Shown piece after piece: positions 5,329 through 8,565 of a DNA stretch of 8,565 nucleotides. Made by a program: the position numbers and the translations under genes. Under the pieces are notes generated by a model. It had not been told where the DNA came from. It ran no database searches and worked only from the letters and a program-made list of their open reading frames with translations. Origin of the DNA: Hydrogenophaga sp. (lineage in GTDB: Bacteria > Pseudomonadota > Gammaproteobacteria > Burkholderiales > Burkholderiaceae_C); contig JAABRN010000499.1 of NCBI GenBank assembly GCA_011390855.1, positions 1 through 8,565 on the forward strand. The letters are read 5' to 3'. Each line of letters begins with the position of its first letter. Position 1 is the first letter of the stretch.

Positions 5329-7638
5329 ATGCATCAGACATTTTTCATGCGGGTGGCGTTTGTGCTCGCATTTGCCCCCATCGCATTGTGTTTCACAGCG
5401 CAGCCTGCACATGCGGCCACTTTTGAACTGCCTCCGCTGGACCGCATCGTCAGTTACACGCCAAAGCTCCCACTGCAGGTGTTCACCGCCGATGGCGTGG
5501 AGATTGCCCAGTTCGGCACCGAGCGGCGGGTGTATGTTCCCCTGTCACAAACACCGCAGCTGCTGAAGGATGCGGTACTGGCTGTTGAAGACTCACGCTT
5601 TTATGAGCATTCGGGCATCGACCCGAAGGGCATGGCCCGCGCAGCCGTGGCCATGATCACCGGAGGCCGAAAGCAAGGCGCCTCCACCATCACGCAGCAA
5701 CTTGTGCGCACCATGCTGCTCACACGCGAGCTGTCGGCCGAACGCAAGGCCAAGGAAATCTTGCTGGCGCTGCGACTGGAGCAGGTCATTTCCAAAGACC
5801 GCATCCTGGAGATTTATCTCAACGAGATTTTTCTGGGTCAGCGCGCGTACGGTTTTGCCGCCGCCGCCCAGACCTACTTCGGCAAACCCCTGGACAAGCT
5901 CACACTGGCAGAGACCGCGATGCTGGCCGGAATGCCCCAGAACCCTTATTACGCCAACCCGGTCGCCAACTTTGATCGCGCGGCGAAGCGTCAGCGCGTG
6001 GTGCTGGAGCGCATGCGATCGGTGGGCGCCATCAGCGACACCCAGTTGGCCACTGCCAAGGCCGACAAGATTCAATTGCGGACCCGGGGTCCGCGCAGTG
6101 TGAACGCTGCTCACGTCGCCGAAATGGCCAGGCGGGTGGTGGTGGACAGATTCGGAACCGAGGCCTATTCGGCGGGCATCAAGGTGACCACGTCGCTGCG
6201 GTCGGCCGATCAGCGCGCCGCTCACGATGCACTGCAGCGTGGCGTGCTCGCGCATGATCGCCGCGGCGCATGGCGCGGGCCCGAGGCTTTCGAAGCGATC
6301 TCAGGCAGTGGCGCCGACCTGGAACGCGCAGCGGCCGAGGCTTTGAAAGACCATCGCGATGACGAAGTTTTGCGAGTGGGCATTGTGCTGGCCGCGTCGC
6401 CCAAGGAAGTGAAGGTGCAACTGGCCAGTGGCGAACAAGTCCGCCTTCTGGGTGAAGGATTGCGCTGGGCGCAGCGTGGACTCGATGCCAATGCCAAGGC
6501 GCCCCTGAAACTGACACGGGGCTCGGTGGTCCGGGTCACGAAAACGGGGAAAGACTGGTCCGTTGCTCAATGGCCGGAAGTGGAGGCGGCGCTGGTGGCC
6601 ATGGACACCCAAACCGGCCGGGTCCGCGCCCTGGTGGGCGGTTTTGACTTTTCTCGGCAGCCCTTCAATCACGTGACCCAGAGCTGGCGTCAACCAGGGT
6701 CTGCCTTCAAGCCCCTGCTCTACTCCGCAGCGCTAGAAGCCCGCGTGATGCCTGGCACATTGATCGACGACCTGCCGTTCACTGCCCCGAACGGCTGGAG
6801 CCCGGTCAACAGCAACCGGGAATTTGCCGGCCCCATCACCATGCGCACTGCGCTGGAAAAATCAAGCAACCTTGCCAGCGTGCGCATGTTGCAGCATGTG
6901 GGCACACAGCGCGCCCGCGACTGGACCACCCGTTTCGGCATGGACGCCGAACGCCATCCGAACGACCTCACGCTGGCCCTGGGTACCGGCAGCACCACGC
7001 CCATCCAGATGGTGCAGGCCTATGCCACACTGGCCAACGGGGGTTGGCGTGTGAATCCTGTGGTGGTGGAAAAAATCACCGATGCCCACGGCAAGGTGTT
7101 GTTCGAGGCGCCCTCGCCCGAAGCGCAGACAGAAGACAACCGGGCCATTCCGGCGCGCAATGCGTACGTGACAAACAGCCTGCTCAACGAGGTCGTGCGC
7201 ACGGGCACCGCAGCACGAGCACAGGCCCTGCTCAAACGCAGCGACATCTATGGCAAGACGGGCACCACCAACGACGTGCACGACGCCTGGTTCGCAGGCC
7301 ACCACCCCTCGCTGGCCGCTGTGGTCTGGATGGGCCACAGCCAGCCGCGCAGCCTGGGCAACAGAGAGTCAGGCGGCCGGGCGGCGCTGCCCATCTGGAT
7401 CGACTACATGGCCGCTGCGCTCAAGGATGTACCGAACAAATCGCTGGGTGCACCACCTGCCGGTCTGGTGCGTGAAGGCGAAGACTGGCTCTACAGCGAA
7501 TGGCGCGATGGCGGCTGGGTGGCTCACATTTCGGATCCAGCCAACGTGCAGTACGCGCCACCGCCAGGCTTCTTCTGGAACCTTCGCAGTCTGCCCAGCG
7601 AAGCGCCAAGCATGTTTCCCTTCGACTCACGGCCCTGA
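5329..7638 (+). CDS. mrcA: Bifunctional class A penicillin-binding protein (PBP1A type)
   Basis: This 769-residue enzyme polymerises and cross-links peptidoglycan in the periplasm. The glycosyltransferase domain (about 50-230) has the catalytic Glu at 87 in EDSRFYEHSG, GASTITQQLVR (117-127), the second Glu at 143 in RKAKEILLALRLE, and KDRILEIYLNEIFLG (156-170). An OB-like insert follows (about 340-415). The transpeptidase domain has SAFK with active Ser 458 and Lys 461, SSN at 512-514, and KTGT at 643-646. All catalytic motifs are intact. Length is shorter than E. coli PBP1A (850). The N-terminus is odd: residues 7-29 read like a cleavable signal peptide ending AHA before ATFE, rather than the usual cytoplasmic tail plus membrane anchor. 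Neither ATG 5329 nor the in-frame ATG at 5347 has a ribosome-binding site; the SD-preceded ATG at 5294 is in another frame. A paralogue role (PBP1C or a second PBP1A) is possible. Confidence 0.93.
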   Translation: MHQTFFMRVAFVLAFAPIALCFTAQPAHAATFELPPLDRIVSYTPKLPLQVFTADGVEIAQFGTERRVYVPLSQTPQLLKDAVLAVEDSRFYEHSGIDPKGMARAAVAMITGGRKQGASTITQQLVRTMLLTRELSAERKAKEILLALRLEQVISKDRILEIYLNEIFLGQRAYGFAAAAQTYFGKPLDKLTLAETAMLAGMPQNPYYANPVANFDRAAKRQRVVLERMRSVGAISDTQLATAKADKIQLRTRGPRSVNAAHVAEMARRVVVDRFGTEAYSAGIKVTTSLRSADQRAAHDALQRGVLAHDRRGAWRGPEAFEAISGSGADLERAAAEALKDHRDDEVLRVGIVLAASPKEVKVQLASGEQVRLLGEGLRWAQRGLDANAKAPLKLTRGSVVRVTKTGKDWSVAQWPEVEAALVAMDTQTGRVRALVGGFDFSRQPFNHVTQSWRQPGSAFKPLLYSAALEARVMPGTLIDDLPFTAPNGWSPVNSNREFAGPITMRTALEKSSNLASVRMLQHVGTQRARDWTTRFGMDAERHPNDLTLALGTGSTTPIQMVQAYATLANGGWRVNPVVVEKITDAHGKVLFEAPSPEAQTEDNRAIPARNAYVTNSLLNEVVRTGTAARAQALLKRSDIYGKTGTTNDVHDAWFAGHHPSLAAVVWMGHSQPRSLGNRESGGRAALPIWIDYMAAALKDVPNKSLGAPPAGLVREGEDWLYSEWRDGGWVAHISDPANVQYAPPPGFFWNLRSLPSEAPSMFPFDSRP

Positions 7639-7672
7639 CAAAGGCCAGGGTGCTTCGACGCCGAATAGGCAA

Positions 7673-7701
7673 AAAAACACCGGCCATGTGCCGGTGTTTT
7701 T
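7673..7701. terminator. Bidirectional intrinsic terminator between the PBP and nitronate monooxygenase genes
   Basis: AAAAACACCGGC (7673-7684) pairs perfectly with 7690-7701 around a 5-base loop. The plus strand ends in five T residues, and the minus strand in a run of seven (A run 7671-7677). It lies 34 bases after the PBP stop and 22 bases beyond the stop of the minus-strand gene, so it serves both convergent genes. Confidence 0.9.
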
Positions 7702-7723
7702 GTGAATGGCTGACGATGCCGGT

Positions 7724-8565
7724 TCACTGAGCGCAGATTCGCGCCTTGGCCTCTGCGTATTCCTTCTTGAACCTGGCGACCAGGTCGGCCGCCGGGACCA
7801 CTTCACGGATCGCGCCAATGCCCTGACCGCAACCCCAGATGTCTTTCCAGGCCTTGGCGGCGTTTGCCCCTTCACCCGTGCCGAAGTTCATCTTGCTCGG
7901 ATCGCTCTGCGGCAGATTGTCCGGGTCCATGCCGGCATTCTGGATGCTGCCTTTGAGGTAGTTGCCATGGATGCCGGTGTAGAAGTTGCTGTAGACGATG
8001 TCGTCCGAGTTCGACTTGGTGATCATCTCCTTGTAACCATCCACTGCACGGGCCTCTTCGGTGGCAATGAAGGCAGAGCCGATGTAGGCAAAGTCGGCGC
8101 CCATGGCCTGCGCCGCCAAAATGGCACCCCCAGACGAAATGGACCCCGACAAAGCCACTGGGCCACCAAACCACTCGCGAATTTCCTGGATCATGGCAAA
8201 CGGACTCTTCACGCTCGCGTGACCACCTGCACCCGCAGCCACCGGGATCAAACCGTCGGCACCTTTTTCGATTGCCTTGTGCGCAAACACGTTGTTGATC
8301 ACGTCATGAAGCACCACGCCGCCCCAGCTGTGCACACCCTGGTTCACATCTTCGCGGGCGCCCAGACTGGTGATGACGATGGGCACCTTGTACTTGGCGC
8401 ACAGGGCCATGTCCTGCTCCAGCCGGTCATTGCTCTTGTGCACGATCTGGTTGATGGCGAAAGGGGCTGCCTTGTTGTCCGGATTGGCGGCATCATGTGC
8501 GGCCAGCGCCTCGGTGATTTCGGCCAGCCACTCGTCCAGCTGCGAAGCTGGCCGGGCATTCAATG
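7724..8565 (-). CDS. Nitronate monooxygenase (2-nitropropane dioxygenase family), N-terminus cut by the window
   Basis: This FMN-dependent cytoplasmic enzyme oxidises alkyl nitronates such as propionate-3-nitronate, and family members protect cells from these metabolic poisons. About 280 C-terminal residues are visible. The TTG at 8561-8563 is an internal Leu codon and the frame runs off the window end, so roughly 40 N-terminal residues are missing. Landmarks include PFAINQIVHKSNDRL (34-48 of the fragment), VPIVITSLGA (60-69), GAGGHA (111-116, with the family's catalytic His at 115) and the FMN-phosphate region SGSISSGGAILAAQAMGADF (139-158), followed by YIGSAFIATEEA. These fit class I nitronate monooxygenases. 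It converges on the PBP gene across a shared terminator. Related enoyl-ACP reductases (FabK) share the fold but lack this pattern, so that alternative is unlikely. Confidence 0.9.
   Translation of the reverse strand, partial: LNARPASQLDEWLAEITEALAAHDAANPDNKAAPFAINQIVHKSNDRLEQDMALCAKYKVPIVITSLGAREDVNQGVHSWGGVVLHDVINNVFAHKAIEKGADGLIPVAAGAGGHASVKSPFAMIQEIREWFGGPVALSGSISSGGAILAAQAMGADFAYIGSAFIATEEARAVDGYKEMITKSNSDDIVYSNFYTGIHGNYLKGSIQNAGMDPDNLPQSDPSKMNFGTGEGANAAKAWKDIWGCGQGIGAIREVVPAADLVARFKKEYAEAKARICAQ

Noticed and set aside
4724..5341. A 205-codon minus-strand frame covering the gntR-PBP gap and the 3' end of gntR
   Set aside because: The part over the gap reads fairly protein-like, but I recognise no family, it has no ribosome-binding site, and most of it is antisense to gntR. 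A protein search with the first 80 residues would settle it; conserved homologues would revive it.

Overview
This 8.6 kb, GC-rich window looks like chromosomal DNA from a betaproteobacterium of the order Burkholderiales, probably Comamonadaceae-like. The lineage is inferred from the flavour of the proteins and the high-GC codon use; no marker gene is present. It holds seven protein genes, two of them cut by the window edges. I see no tRNA, rRNA, CRISPR array, insertion sequence or phage gene.

Layout: (1) 1-390, plus strand: the C-terminal part of a short-chain dehydrogenase very like type-2 3-hydroxyacyl-CoA dehydrogenase, followed by a strong intrinsic terminator. (2) 3883-490, minus strand: a compact four-gene unit, gntK-dctQ-dctM-dctP, encoding a gluconokinase and a complete three-component TRAP transporter. 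The first three genes are joined by ATGA stop/start overlaps. (3) 3884-4040: a divergent control region with two copies of a LacI-type palindrome (core ATAGCGCTAT or near it), one touching the gntK start codon and the other covering the likely -10 box of the regulator gene. A third, unrelated palindrome lies between them. (4) 4041-5066, plus strand: a LacI-family regulator of the GntR type. (5) 5329-7638, plus strand: a bifunctional class A penicillin-binding protein (PBP1A type). (6) 7724-8565, minus strand: a nitronate monooxygenase cut by the window end. It converges on the PBP gene across a bidirectional terminator.

The coherent system is the gluconate module. The TRAP transporter would import gluconate or a close aldonate, using an ion gradient and a periplasmic binding protein. 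GntK would phosphorylate it to 6-phosphogluconate. The divergently encoded LacI-type regulator would repress both its own gene and the operon through the two operators. Their centres are 104 bp apart, close to ten helical turns, which would suit a DNA loop. Downstream enzymes (Edd/Eda or Gnd) are not in the window. The flanking genes look like ordinary housekeeping or lipid and nitro-compound metabolism genes with no visible link to the module.

I found no clearly unprecedented system. The points most worth checking are the use of a TRAP transporter with gluconokinase, the phased operator pair, the absence of a normal ribosome-binding site for gntK, and the unusual N-terminus of the PBP.
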